Below, one piece after another: positions 1 through 11,930 of a DNA stretch of 64,000 bases. The translations under genes were made by a program, and so were the position numbers. The stretch comes from Homalodisca vitripennis (taxonomy: Eukaryota > Arthropoda > Insecta > Hemiptera > Cicadellidae), in NCBI RefSeq assembly GCF_021130785.1, contig NC_060207.1, positions 196,738,001 to 196,802,000 of the forward strand, read 5' to 3'. Under the pieces are notes generated by a model. That model was not told where the DNA came from. It did no database searches and saw nothing but the letters and a program-made list of their open reading frames with translations. Position 1 is the first letter of the stretch. Every line of letters starts with the position of its first letter.

Positions 1-119
1 ACTGATCAAGCACTTTACAAAATTTAAAATATGAACTTTCTAAATTTTAAATGTGAACAAATGTTTCTGCCTCTTTGATGAACTTCAGCTGAAAATATTC
101 ACAGTTGTTAAGTAACAGT

Positions 120-338
120 TTCACTTTGTATTACGTGTCGTGGCGCTGTCTGGCGGATCCAATGTAAAACACTCCACCATCAACAACAATTTATTATTAA
201 AAATTAATTGAATAAACTATTAAAATTGGACCGAATTATGAATCTAAACCATTCTCGGATCCAACTGAAGACAGACAAAAAGTTCCATTAAAATCGGTCC
301 ACCCGTTTAAAATCAGTACCATACACACGCACACAAGA
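120..338 (+). repeat. Dispersed repeat / retroelement 3' tail
   Basis: This stretch is richer in GC than its surroundings. It ends with the phrase AAAATCGGTCCACCCGTTTA followed by a CA-rich and then TA-rich microsatellite. I recall that wording, a phrase of the type 'atcggtccagccgttt' followed by simple repeats, as common at the 3' end of multi-copy insect elements, but no database was checked. No protein is encoded. The 5' boundary near 120 is a guess from composition. Confidence 0.4.
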
Positions 339-361
339 AATATATGTATATATATATAAAG

Positions 362-413
<52 letters not shown>
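339..413. repeat. TA-rich microsatellite
   Basis: An almost pure TA dinucleotide tract interrupted by a few G and C. It sits between the dispersed repeat before it and the tail side of the minus-strand tRNA-like SINE after it, so it could be the simple-sequence tail of either element. Confidence 0.95.
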
Positions 414-445
414 ACATCAATAAACATTGAATCACAAAAAGTACA

Positions 446-515
446 TGCTCCGCCGGGACTCGAACCCGGATCTCTCACTTTCCGGGTGAATGTGTTACCA
501 GTACACCACAGAGCC
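446..515 (-). repeat. tRNA-derived SINE head (tRNA pseudogene)
   Basis: On the minus strand a 70-nt cloverleaf can be drawn. The acceptor is GGCTCTG at 515-509 pairing with CGGAGCA at 452-446, with a mismatch at the first pair. The D arm is GTGT/ACAC, the anticodon stem TTCAC/GTGAG (one T-G pair) and the T arm CCGGG/CCCGG around TTCGAGT. The B box GGTTCGAGTCC is perfect. In this fold the anticodon is GGA, but position 33 is C instead of U and there is no long variable arm, so it is not a working serine tRNA. On the 3' side (lower coordinates) it runs into AT-rich sequence and the TA microsatellite, as SINEs do. A functional tRNA of unusual type is the less likely alternative. Confidence 0.55.
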
Positions 516-1569
516 CTCACTTTTTACGATTCAATTATTTTGTATTTTGCCGTTTCTTTCACATATGTGTTTAAATAACCAAACTAATATATGATCTGAA
601 GACCAAATACCTGTCAAATGACTTTTGTTTACATACATTAAATTTGTATAAGTGGCAAAAGCCTAATTTAAGTTTATCTGTTGCTTTATCACTGAAACAT
701 TTTGCTTCACGATTTCATATGTTTATTATTAAAAATTATATTACGGCTTTTGTTGCATAATGAGCCACTCGAAATATTAATCGCAATTTGTTTTTCTTTA
801 TAGGTAACGGTTTAAAACATTTTCATCAGATTCATTTAGTTATGGTTTATAACCTCGTATACAGCTAACACTTATACTAAAGGTAATTTCGTTACACAGT
901 TATTAATAAAAAGAAATATTTTGCCTCTAAGAGTTATTAGAGTATATGAATTAAAAGAATCATAAACAATTCCGTTTAAGATGCTTTTGATATACCTTGT
1001 GAGATCAGAAAAATAATGAAGTGAAAAGCGATAGTATTCAACATCAATTTATAACAACATTACAATTGTCCATTAATAGACTACGGAGGCCTACTAATAT
1101 ATCAGATTGATTTCACTCAAACTTTATACTGAACTTGTTTGGATCTGAATCGAACGAGCTGATAATAATAAACGGTGAACTGAATCATTCAGTAGGGAGT
1201 CATTGGCTAACAATAATGAGTTGTATGTATTTATTGCATAAAAGGGTAGCATAATAGTTAAAAAGATCTCAAACTATGACCTTTTCAATCAGTAAAAATG
1301 TATCTGGTTTGGTAACTATTAAAAATCTAAATCAAGTAATTTATAAAGATCTAAAACGATTTAAAACTATGAGATTTTAAAATAACTAAAATTTTATAGT
1401 GATTCCTAAAAAAACTTTAAGAAAATAGAGCATTTAAAACGGTCTAGGTGTTTTAAACGATTTACAGGATCTTGTATTTACAGGATGGCGCGATATATAA
1501 TTTTGTTAAATAATTCATATATATATCATAATATATATATTCATCTGTATCTGTTATTAGTTACTAAAA
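516..1569. other. No recognisable feature
   Basis: AT-rich sequence with short frames only. I see no gene, repeat or RNA in it. Confidence 0.6.
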
Positions 1570-1765
1570 GTTCACTACAACACAGTTGAGGGAGTGGACA
1601 TGTTTTTAAACATGCTGATTAGCAAAGCTAAGCCCTATAAGCTCACAAACTCTTAAAACAATTTGTACCAGTTAGCTTATACAGGTGACGCCCTATTCAT
1701 GTTGGTAAACGCAGTAAATCCAGAAATGTGGGTTAAGGCAGCATTTAAATATTATCATATATTTT
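1570..1765 (+). repeat. Dispersed repeat family R1, copy A
   Basis: This segment matches, in reverse orientation, the segment at 59242-59460. Shared blocks include AACATGCTGATKAGCAAAGC, TAAGCTCACAAACT, CCAGTTAGCTTAYACAGGTG and ACGCCCTATTCRTGTTRGTA. Copy A lacks roughly 70 bp present in the other copy between the CACAAACT and CCAGTTAGC blocks. Its 3' side leads into a long TA tract at 1787, and the other copies are likewise followed by simple repeats. It is non-coding. A SINE or the 3' end of a LINE is possible. Confidence 0.75.
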
Positions 1766-1783
1766 TTTAAGATATTATAATAT

Positions 1784-1786
<3 letters not shown>

Positions 1787-1843
<57 letters not shown>
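1787..1843. repeat. (TA)n microsatellite
   Basis: A near-pure TA dinucleotide run of about 57 nt directly downstream of repeat R1 copy A. Confidence 0.97.
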
Positions 1844-1844
<1 letters not shown>

Positions 1845-1924
1845 TTTTAATAAGAATCAGCAACTCTTATAATGTCTCTTTCATAAAATTGCATAAGGAA
1901 TCGAAATATCAGATTGAAAAAGTA

Positions 1925-2007
1925 AATATATATATATATATATCCTTACCCATTTAATGGAACATTGTGTGTGTTTGTGTGTGTGAGAGAGAGAGTGTGT
2001 GTGTGTC
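1925..2007. repeat. Compound TA / GT / GA microsatellite
   Basis: A short TA run (1925-1943) is followed after a spacer by GT repeats (1966-1985), GA repeats (1986-1995) and GT again to 2006. Confidence 0.9.
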
Positions 2008-2337
2008 AAATCAATCCTTTTGTTTATAAGATTCCCTTAATCGATTGATTTTTGAACTGTGAAAATTTACAACTTGTTACATTTACTAATACATTACATT
2101 TATTATAAAAGGTAACAGTATTTCACTGCTCAAATATATTAGCATAAACAGTTACCATAATTTTCCGGTTGTACATTTATGTTTTTTTAACATTGAGATA
2201 CAAATCTAAGTAACCATGGAAAGAAGGTGCATGGAATTGGATGGAATGAATTTATACTATGTAGTCTAAATATCACGATAATGTTACGTTTGCTAAGCCA
2301 AAAATACGAGAAAACCTTAATAATTTACATAAAAGAA

Positions 2338-2650
2338 TCTTTGCGCTGCTTTCGCAGTGACAAGAATTCAAGTATTCAGAGCCTATAATGAAGGCATAAG
2401 GATCGCTTCCTGAAGAGATCCCTATAGGAAGGATAGCAGCTACTATCTCAGTAAAGCAACATTAGGGAAAGAGAACACCAGCTCTGGTCAAGCCTATTCC
2501 AATCGAAGAAGGCAGGGAAGCAGATCACTTGTTCAAAAACAAGGCCTGGTAAAGCTTATATAATATGGGAGCTTCAAATAGGTGAATAGTAACCCTGTCC
2601 AGTAAACCAGATCTAGTAGCAACTCCTTTCTACCACAAAATCGACATTTC
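2338..2650. other. Higher-GC block, unidentified, probably old repeat
   Basis: About 300 bp with visibly more G and C than the AT-rich flanks. Both strands are interrupted by stops in all frames and I recognise no domain. The composition contrast suggests an old transposable-element fragment or a lost exon, but nothing in the sequence decides between them. Confidence 0.25.
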
Positions 2651-5600
2651 TAGTTAGTTATTTGTTGCCCCTATACATACATGTATATTCGATTGCTTAC
2701 ATTTAAGTAAAAAGTCGTTTGCTATAACCTTTGTTTACTGTAAGATCTATTGGAATGTAATATTTTATGGTCAGAACTGAACCGTCAGTTCCAATTAAAA
2801 TGTATGTTGTAAAGAAATGCAGAAAATAAAAGCCTTTATGTATAAAAAGAACAGAATTATCATCACATGCTCATGAAAAACAAGGCAGTTGTAATAACAT
2901 CGTATTAATTACACGCCTATTTAATATTTTATTAAGTATCGGGAGTTTATTTAACGTATTTTTTGCATATGTTGCAGCTTCTGCATTTGCTTTATAAATT
3001 TTTTTTATTTTGGATAATAGATCCGTGGTTTAGGAGATGCTGAAGACTTAGTTAAAATTTAATGAGTCGATGTTTGCTGACTCTATTTTTTGTGCCTAAA
3101 CTGATACAGAAAATAAAATAAATAAAACATACTTTCTCAGAATAAATTATAATATTTAAATAATTGAAAATAGGAGATGTGTTCAAAGCAACTGACTCAA
3201 TATACAACAATAGCCTTCCTTTAACAAGTATATACATTCATTAAGTGGGCTAAGAATATAATGTTCTTTAGATGATTTCTGTAAGGTACATAGTTATCTA
3301 TCATTAAATTCATATACATTTTTTATATTATTGTAATGTCTGTTGCTAATGGATGTTGTCAGTACCTTTTGAAGTCCTTTGGATGTCTCTTTTGGTACTC
3401 TCGATATATGATTGTGTACTAGCACAGATATGTCAGTTAACACAGATATGTCAGTTATATTCTCAAGTGTAATTAAAATCCTCACAAGTTACATATTTTA
3501 ATATATATTTTTTTATTCTTGTACCCAGATTTTACACAAAGTAAACACTATAACTTAACAATATACTCTGCACTACTTAAATTCCTGATAATTGGCAATT
3601 TTGTTAGGGTTAGTAGAGACTAACTAAAGTAGAAGGCAAATAAAAAAAAGAAAATTAGCAAAGTGCTGTGCATTTTGAATTGGGGATACTCACAGCTGTT
3701 TGTACGTAAAACAGTGAGCGATTTTATTGAATCATAACAACGAGAAAATTATGTTAAAATTGTAACACTGCCAAACATAATGTGCCTAATGTAACAGATG
3801 CCTTAGTGCGTAAAACCCCAAAAGCCCTATAAAACATGAAGTATAATAATTATGTAAAATGAAGATGTTAATTGAGTTATTACCTTTACGTGTGATACGA
3901 AGCCTATCAGAAATCCTTAATACTAGTACCCTTGTAGCCAATAACAAGCTTTTTTAATGGTGTTATTTATATTACGTAACAAGTTCTTAGCCATTCAAAC
4001 ACAGCCTATAGGACTAACTGTCTCGTTTATAAAATGTTTTACAGAACATGTCGAGATTTAAAAAATCGTTGTGACTCCGTAAAATAAAACCAATTTGACG
4101 CTTTACGTTGAACTTATATAAAAAAAATTTTATGTAGCCTAAACAATAATATTAAGCCACCAAATTAAAAATACGTTGGAAATGTGATATACATTTTCAA
4201 AACTGTATCGCAAATAGAAATCCTGATGACTATATAAAAGAATATTTCTTATACACAACTATAATAGCAACCATAAAATTGTATCTTCTTACATATGTAT
4301 TTTTTCGTAAAATTCGAATCTGCACACTAATTCAAAGAAAACTAAATTGGTTTCGGATAGTGCAGCGATAACTGATAATAAAGAAAACTTATGGATATTA
4401 AAGTTATCTTTCTTATAGTTCTTAAGTGGTCTATTGAAACGGTTTAATTACTTATTCGTAATGCAGTGTTGCTCATAATGCATTAATTATGCATACACAT
4501 TTAGATTGACTATCATAACTAATGCTATTACTAAGAATTTCTTTCTCCTTATTCAACTTGCGTCACATGCTCACATTCATCAAACCACAGTGACAAAGGC
4601 CCGCTCTTTGTGCCTTTAGAGTATAAATATATTGAGGATAAAGCTGGAGACAGGTAATTAGAAAACTTTCGCAGTTGTGACGGTCTTAAATTAGCGCTTT
4701 GTTAGCGGAAGATGCCGGTTTGCAGCGAATCGCATAAGAGTATATATCATCTTGTCCATAATCTCCATTTAAGGAAGTTTTTTAAATCAGTAATTAATAT
4801 ATGTATTTTCTACAAAAAAATAAACAACAGAAAAACATTAAACCAGTCTACCAAGTAACAATAATAATGTTTGTTACTTAAATACAATTAACAGTTGTAT
4901 TGTATGCATCAACAGAGTGAGTTAAGGAAATTCAAAATTTAAAATATGATCGTCACCATAAGTTTACATAATTCCTATCCCATATAAGAACCGCGTCCTC
5001 TATACATATATCTTATTTTTTATTTTCACTATCATTAAATCACTTAAAGTACTTACTCCATCAAATTTAAATTAAAGTTGACACATGAAATCTTTTTCCA
5101 CATATCTTCTCACATTACGCAATAAAATTTTATCCATTAAGTTAGCTTTTGTAGCGGGGTTTAAACTATTAAAGTACTGTTGAGCTTGGAAGGATAATAC
5201 AACTCATTAGTGTGCTGTAATCATTTTTAACATCATGTCTCTACTCCACTAGGTTTTTTATATTTGAAAGCGAAGATATTATTATTTAAATAATATCTCA
5301 CATGTTAAGATATTATTTAGTTTTGCTTTTTTATCAATTTAATTTAGATACATTAATTATTTAACTATATTATACAATACGTAAATTGCATGTAAGATTT
5401 AAAAGATTTTATAATGTTTTCAGCTCAGGAGTAATAAGCTTTAGTGAGACTCTACCTATTTATTACTTATTTGTTTTATGACATTCCTTACACGAAATTA
5501 TAAAAAATTTGTTCGATGAAAAGAAGTTTAAATATTTTTTTTAAGTACGCTTAGTTTGATTGTATAGATATCGATGCAAATGTTTCACCGTATCAGGTTT

Positions 5601-7523
5601 ACGATTTTAAAGACAATTGTCTCAGTTTCGTATCATTACTCCACTAAGAGTATTACATAACAATAACTTTAATGTAAAATAAGAAATGACGTGCCAAAAT
5701 AAATTGTAAAACTAAATCTCTCACTAATATTAGGTTCAAATATAGTTTTTTTAATGTGTTGTTTGTTTACCTATGAAAATAAAATCTTACACTAAAACTA
5801 ATATACTCAGTCATAAAATCACGCTACAACGCTTGAATTGAAAGCGGAATACACAATTTCAATACCAGAGATGAAATATAAACAAGTGAGTGTTACAATG
5901 AGTGCTATTCAGAAGTATGAAACCTATTAAATTATTGTTAGTTTAATTAAACATAAATTGCATAGTAGTTAATCAAAACCATTGAAGGATATTTGAGAAG
6001 GATTTTTGGATAGCTATAAGTTATTATTATGGCCCACAGTTGCTGCACAGCATCGGTTATGTGTATAGCCTATTACGTAACTGATACCCTACGCGAACAA
6101 GCATTTTGTGTTTTAGGCCTACTAAATACGCAGAAGCTGAGACATAGTTCAGAAGGACAGTTAAATTGTAAAGCTACCCTAACATAACTGCTGATGATAA
6201 GTCTTATCACATGAGATCGGATCTCGGTGGACTAATTCCGTAGAAGAGAAATTCCGTGCTTATTTTCTATGAGAATATGTGTTAAATATATCAGTAGCTG
6301 CTTTACTGTATCGCCGCCATATCTATAGGAACAAACTAGACCATATAGTACTTAAGATGGACTTTAGGCAAGAATAAAAAAATTTACATTAGAAATTTAT
6401 TTTGTAGCCAACATTTACTATATCGATATGTATAGTTAAAAATAATAAACGACTCTGATCAGTACTACTTTAACAACATGCTGAACAGAATTTCGATATA
6501 AAGTGCAATGCTGTACAAGTATAACCAATACAATATATTATGGGTATTTTATATAAGTTATATACATTAGCAGTCAGAATATCAATAGAAATACTTGATT
6601 TGAGTGTTGTTGAGGCATCTAGCGGGTTTTAGACTATATATCTATTTAGCTGAGATTGTATAAATTATTATCACGGCAATTAATGTTACAAGATACATAC
6701 CAATAATGGACTCCTATAACAAATAACATACAATTCTGTATTAACTACCAGGAGACGATATATTATTGACTGTGTTCAGAGATAACGCCAGTTTTTTTTC
6801 AATCTAGGTGCAACAGTTCCCAAGTTCACAAAAAGAACAATACGGTCGACTTCCTTCATAATTTGAGTGTTAACAGAGACTACCATTAGTACATTTGTAA
6901 TATTGGCACACGATACAAATATTGCAAGCCGTCGTTTACAGTCAAAGTTTTTGTGAAATGTGTGTATGTTATTTCACTAAAGCAACTTTAACATCTGTAC
7001 CTTTTGATGGGTTCCAATACCCTGTATTATGAGGAAAGTATAGATATGTTGGAAATTAAATTTAGAAAACTTGTATGGGTATTTTTTGTTTTTAATTAAA
7101 ATAATATGGCAAAGTCAAAATATATTTCTTGTTTTTACTAATTTTTTAAAATAAAATAGCAACGATGCAACTTCCTATCTAACTGTAGGTTGTATTTTAA
7201 GTAACTATAGTGGATTTACTAAGCATTTTGTAGATCCAATTTAAACGTATTTTTAGCACGTTTAAAAAAGAATATTTAAGCCTTTCATCCATCCATTTCA
7301 CGACTGTTTAGTTAGTATATTAGAAAGCGTAAGAGTTTAACAAATATGTGTTTATAATATATTTTTTAGTTTATTTTACATTGCATTTTTATACTACCAA
7401 TAGCATATTTAAATCATGGAGAGATTTTTTTATTAACAATGGAAACTCACACAAAGTAATTCTTGTCTGATTCAACACTCATGTGCCATTACATAAAACT
7501 TATATCCTAAAACTCCCAGAAAC
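2651..7523. other. AT-rich stretch without recognisable features
   Basis: Nearly 5 kb of AT-rich DNA. The only open frames are short ones of the size expected by chance (for example about 60 codons on the minus strand near 3052-3485). No repeat pair, tRNA or coding motif was seen. Confidence 0.55.
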
Positions 7524-7527
7524 AATT
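7524..7527. other. Left candidate target-site duplication AATT
   Basis: AATT lies immediately outside the left terminal inverted repeat and is matched by AATT at 11964-11967 outside the right one. Because AATT is its own reverse complement, it could instead be the outermost 4 bases of the inverted repeats. Confidence 0.6.
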
Positions 7528-7560
7528 GGACCACATTATGCAATAACAGACCAACCGCCA
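7528..7560 (+). repeat. Left terminal inverted repeat (33 bp)
   Basis: It begins GGACCACATTATGCAATAA and matches the reverse complement of 11931-11963 except at three positions (8, 20 and 28 of the repeat). The core TTATGCAATAA and the following AGACCAA are identical in both ends. Confidence 0.9.
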
Positions 7561-7776
7561 TTAGGCAACTTTTCAGGAGAGCCTATTGAAGTTTCATGCG
7601 TACTATACTACCATACTGTACCTAACCTATTAAAAATTTTCAGATATTTTGTATGTCATTAATTGTAAATACTGGTCAATTGCTCTACATATGTATGAGT
7701 ATATGTAATATATTTATTTTTAATTAAGTTATGTCACTAAGTCTTTTATTGAAATATTGCAATGAACGAGTTTTTA

Positions 7777-7811
7777 GTTTTGCAAAAAGAGACCAAGCAA
7801 CAATTTTGGCA
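7777..7811 (+). repeat. Left subterminal copy of the TIR core
   Basis: TTTTGCAAAAAGAGACCAAG, followed by CAACAATTTTGGC, is a diverged copy of the right TIR read inward (TTATGCAATAAGAGACCAAG, followed by CGCCAAAATAGCC). It lies about 250 bp inside the left end in the same orientation as the left TIR. It is a candidate second transposase-binding site. Confidence 0.6.
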
Positions 7812-8165
7812 TTTAGTCTTTTGATGCATAACTGAACTTACTCTTACAAAATAAACTTCGAAGACCAGCTCAAAGTGTTTTAGAGCAAGTTATTTGCTTC
7901 GCTTAAGACAAGAAACATTGTAAATTTGTAACTTACATGGAATTAAATCAAAATCTCAAATTTCTAACTTTAATTTTGTGTGGTAGTCAAAAGTTTATAA
8001 TATACATAAGAAAGGGTAACGAATAAAAAAATATACAATCCATTTTTGTTTCAGTATATTATAATACTCAAATGTAACATGATACAAACATTGTTCACAA
8101 TGTTTATAAAAAAGTACAGTTAAAAGGAAACTTTAAGTAATAGCTTTGGTTTATTTTGCTATTTC

Positions 8166-10945
8166 AACATTCATCTTCTTCTTGGTCCACATCGAAATCC
8201 ACACATCCTCCAAAGCCGTCGATGTCCGTCTGAAGCATTTCTGTCTGCATTTAAGTTCATGTAAAACTGTTTAGCGTCTCCTGGGATAAGATGAAGTAGG
8301 GAAGTTAGGTCAGCCAGTTTGGCAACGGTGATAGGTTTCCCATTGGGGCCATAGTGGGTTTCAAGTCTTTGACCGAATACGTTTCGCTCATCTTCATTGC
8401 TCGCATATGTTGCTGACCTTCTCGGTAGATTGCGCTCTCTTTTTAGAATGTCCAAGGACTTGGGGACATCATTGAAAGCCGTTGATAAGCCCTACAGAAA
8501 ACTCACAGTCCCTATTAAGAAACTATTTCTCTGGTTCTGAGCCAGTTCACTTTGCTGCCGTCTATAAATTTTTTGCGGTTAGTTATAGCTTTCTCTAGCT
8601 TATGGCTGCTGAAAAAGTCTTCTTTTGTCATTCGAGTAACCACAAACTTGTTTTTTTTTCTTGCATTTACAATTACATTGATATAATCATCAGGTGTGTA
8701 CAGTCGATTGTGCTTCTTTAGGGCACATTCAATGTCCCCAAATTCACTATCATTGGGCAGAAAAGTGTGCCCAGGTACCAAATACCTCATTCTTATAGTT
8801 TCCAAGTGGGGATTGGCTTTGAAAAATTGACTTGAGGAGTAGAACTATTTTAATGTTTCTATTTTGCCCCCCACATGAGTCCGACCATACAATTAACTCC
8901 TTGACATTTTCGTTTAAATGCATTTTAAAGTGTTTGATGATGCAGGAACCAACTTTCTTGTGCCCCTCTTCCTGCTTCACCTTCTAACCAAGTGTAGCAA
9001 TATCCTTTGTTCTGTCTTTCCTGAATGAATCCCTAGGTTATACAACCAGAGTTTGCCTTTTATAAAAGACAATAATTTGTGGGAATTGCGTGGTAGAGGC
9101 AGTGTCTTCTGCATATCAAAGGTTAAAACCTCTAATTCACCTGTCCTCACTGGCTCTTTTTAAATCTTCTTTTCATCAGGGCTTGAGCATCATTGGCTAC
9201 TTTAAGGTGCTCTTCATGTTTTAGCAGTATCTGCTCTTTAGATCCGTCTGCTGTTGCTGACTGTGCCTGAGCACTAAATGTGTCACACTTATTACATGTA
9301 TCCTTTTTCAATGCTTTTCGTGTCAAGTTAAACTTACTGTAAAAAATCTGTTTGTATTTTTGAGAGTGACACTGGATTGTCAGGATATTCTTCCTTGTAC
9401 ATGCTATACATAAGAGGAAGGGTTGTTTCAGAAGTCAAATACTGTTTTTCATCATTACGCTCGCGGCAGTAATGCGATTTGTATTTGGGATATTTGTTAA
9501 TATGTTTTCACTACTTCTTCTTCCTTAACTTGTGGTAATTTGTTGGAACCTCCACGGTTGGCCCCGATTGTCTGTTATAGGTTCCAAGTTTTTCTGGGCT
9601 TTGAAGATATGTATTTACTCTGCAGCTTGATATTCTTAATGGTCTGGAGAAACATGGCTTTTGCAAACAGGTTGTCCTGCTAAGGAATAAACTCTTGTAT
9701 TTGATCGAACGGTTGGACCTATCACCCTTTTTCTTGAAACTGGTTTCACGGATACCTTAACTGCAAACAAAGAGACACTTAGCACTTAACGTGTCAAGTG
9801 ACCAAAATCTGGTAAATTCTTTTTGTCGATCTTCAGTACTTATTTTTTTATTACACTTACATGAACACTGGTAGTCCCTAAACTCCTTGGGACTCAACCA
9901 ATGTGCCTTTTGCATTGATGTAGTCTTGATTAGTTTCTACACCTTTTTTGTCGATCCGCTCTTGACTGATTCAGGAATCTTTCGCTTGCGTCCCTTTTTT
10001 TGGGGCGTCCTTGCAATAAAACTATATCATCTGGTTCTGCATGTCCATCAGCTGGATCTTGGACTTCTACTTCTTCTTCTCCACCAACTAACTGATCCTG
10101 GTTCTCTATCACTTTCTTCTCTGTCAACAAACTCCTGGTCCTCTACTACTTCTTCTCTGTCAACAAGCTCCTGCTCCTCTCTACTACTTCTCTGTCCAAC
10201 AAACTCCTGATCCTCTACTTCTTCTCCGCCAACCAACTCTTGGCCCTCTAATTGCTTCTTCACTGCCAACCAACTCCTGGTTGTTTTTTGTCAGCTCATA
10301 ATTTTCGTTTAACTGTTCTAAAATCTTGGGTCAAATTCACTTTATCTTCAACTGATGCTGGCTCACACCGACCACATCACTTACCTCAATAGTTTGTAAT
10401 GAATAAATCAAATTGTATTAGAACATTGCTGGTTGTTTAAAGAACTCAACATGTTGATAGTCAACATTTTCTTGTAAAATTTTGGGACTGTTAATAGATA
10501 AAACTTTAACAGTTTCTTGCAAGACTTCTGAAATAAAAGTTTCATTTATGCTTTTATCAGCTCCATTTTCACAGCTGCTAATTAAAAAAGGATTAGCGTT
10601 TTCCAGATTTGCATAGGATGTCTCGGTCAAGAGTCCCATTGTCATTTGCATTAGATGGCTCACTAGGAGTATCATTGTTATTTTCTAAGTAGTTATATAA
10701 AGCCAGATTCATTACCTGTTTTCAGCGATGCCGGACATTAAAACTAGTGTCGACCGTGTATGAATCATTGTCTTGTAGGTCGATATACTGCAACATAGCA
10801 GAGTCAATGGCATTAGGCCTTGTAGAAGTTTCTTCTTTCTCTGGTGTAGGCCTATTGCGTGCAGTCCCTTCTTGCAGGTTGATATTTTGTTGAATGGCAG
10901 TATTATTGTTATTAGATCTAGTAGAAATTCCTTAAAATTTTCTCT
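8166..10945 (-). pseudogene. Frameshifted DDE-like transposase gene of an insect multi-copy family
   Basis: Read on the minus strand, the pieces follow one another in several frames. First comes an Asn-rich, acidic N-terminal region (about 10945-10420). A Glu-rich repeat region follows (10285-10076), then a basic stretch GRKRKIP near 10000 and a Cys-rich segment CSCKCNKK (about 9850). Next is a long central part with CNKCDTFSAQ (about 9280), a block with LTFDMQKTLPLP (about 9110), VWSDSCGGQNRN (8890-8855) and VPGHTFLPNDSEFGDIE (about 8760). The end carries THYGPNGKPITVAKLADLTS (about 8360) and an acidic tail stopping near 8166. The Asp in FDMQ, the SD of WSDSCGGQN and the D/E of NDSEFGDIE are plausible metal-binding residues of an RNase-H-like transposase; this role is inferred. 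At least one in-frame stop and several single-base frameshifts break it, so no full product is made. Its position inside matched TIRs supports a transposase role. I recall similar proteins as uncharacterised multi-copy genes in insect genomes. Confidence 0.75.
10076..10285 (-). repeat. Degenerate tandem repeat coding Glu-rich units
   Basis: Several imperfect units of about 40-45 bp encode variants of EELVDREEVVEDQEF and ELVGGEEVEDQEFVG on the minus strand. Units differ by small indels that change the frame, and the transposase gene shifts frame here, so expansion or contraction of this array is a likely cause of at least one break. Confidence 0.7.
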
Positions 10946-11622
10946 ATTGCTTGTAGTTCCGATAGCCTGAAAAGAAAGTACAAAAATCAATGTCTAGATA
11001 AGAATAATATTGATACAAAAGGTCATTAATCTGTGACTAAAGCGCCAGGCACTAACCAGGATGTTGGCAATTTATGTACATCCCAGTAATATCCGGCCTA
11101 TGCAGCCGTTGGCAATTTCTTGCAAGTAAACAAAGTCCGGTTACTGGACATTGGCACTGAAAGGGTTAATAACTAAATAGTCCCTTTTGACTACAACTGA
11201 TGATACCTTTCAAGTATAAAGTATACTAAGTTTGTGTCTGAAATTGAAAAAACTACTATCATCAAAAACCAAAACAATTACTGCTAGATATTTATAAAAT
11301 ATACAAACATTACAATTTAGTAAAGAGTGATTTCTGCTAACCGTTGTAAAATTAATGCAACAAGTTACACATTGTTACTTTTTAGGTTAGGGTTGTCCTA
11401 ACCTTAATAGCCCCTAGGCTAAAGATGTGTATGGTTCTTACCTGTGTATTTTGTTCTTCAATAGATTCTGTTACTGCACATTTTCATTATTTCTTCTATT
11501 CCGTCTTTTTGACATCGTTAAAAGGGTTTATTTACAACCAACAGAAACAAATTCAACACTATTAGTAAACAGTTTTAAGCAACCATCAGCATTTTGGTTT
11601 AAAGAAACACAAATAAAAGGTC

Positions 11623-11745
11623 CAGCTGCAGTTATGCAATAATAGACCAACCATCATAATATGGCTTGTGGTCTATTGCAAAGGGCAGCTGCAGTTATGC
11701 AATAATAGACCAACCATCATGACACGGTTTGTGGTCTATTGTTGC
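11623..11745 (+). repeat. Right subterminal tandem pair containing TIR-core hairpins
   Basis: Two direct units begin with CAGCTGCAGTTATGCAATAA at 11623 and 11686, a period of 63 bp. Each unit holds ATAGACCA and, about 20 bp later, TGGTCTAT, so each can fold into a hairpin. The core TTATGCAATAA and AGACCAA are shared with the terminal inverted repeats. They are likely transposase-binding sites, by inference. Confidence 0.8.
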
Positions 11746-11930
11746 AAAACTATAGACGACTTGGCCTTTTAATGCATAACTACTCAATCTTACCATAAGA
11801 AAATTTGTCGGTTGGTCTTTTTCTAGATATCTTTTAACCTAAAAACCATATGACTATGAAGTGTTTATTTTCTGACGTAGCTTTCAAAATTTGCCACCAG
11901 GTTGCACCAAAAGCTGGATTTTGGCTATTT

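Noticed and set aside
10712..10990. Possible exon of the DDE-like gene between acceptor-like and donor-like sites (TTTTCAG at 10967 and CAGGTAATG at 10716)
   Set aside because: The supposed next intron would be under 40 nt, and another frame reads through both sites with sensible Asn-rich protein, so an unspliced frameshifted gene fits better.
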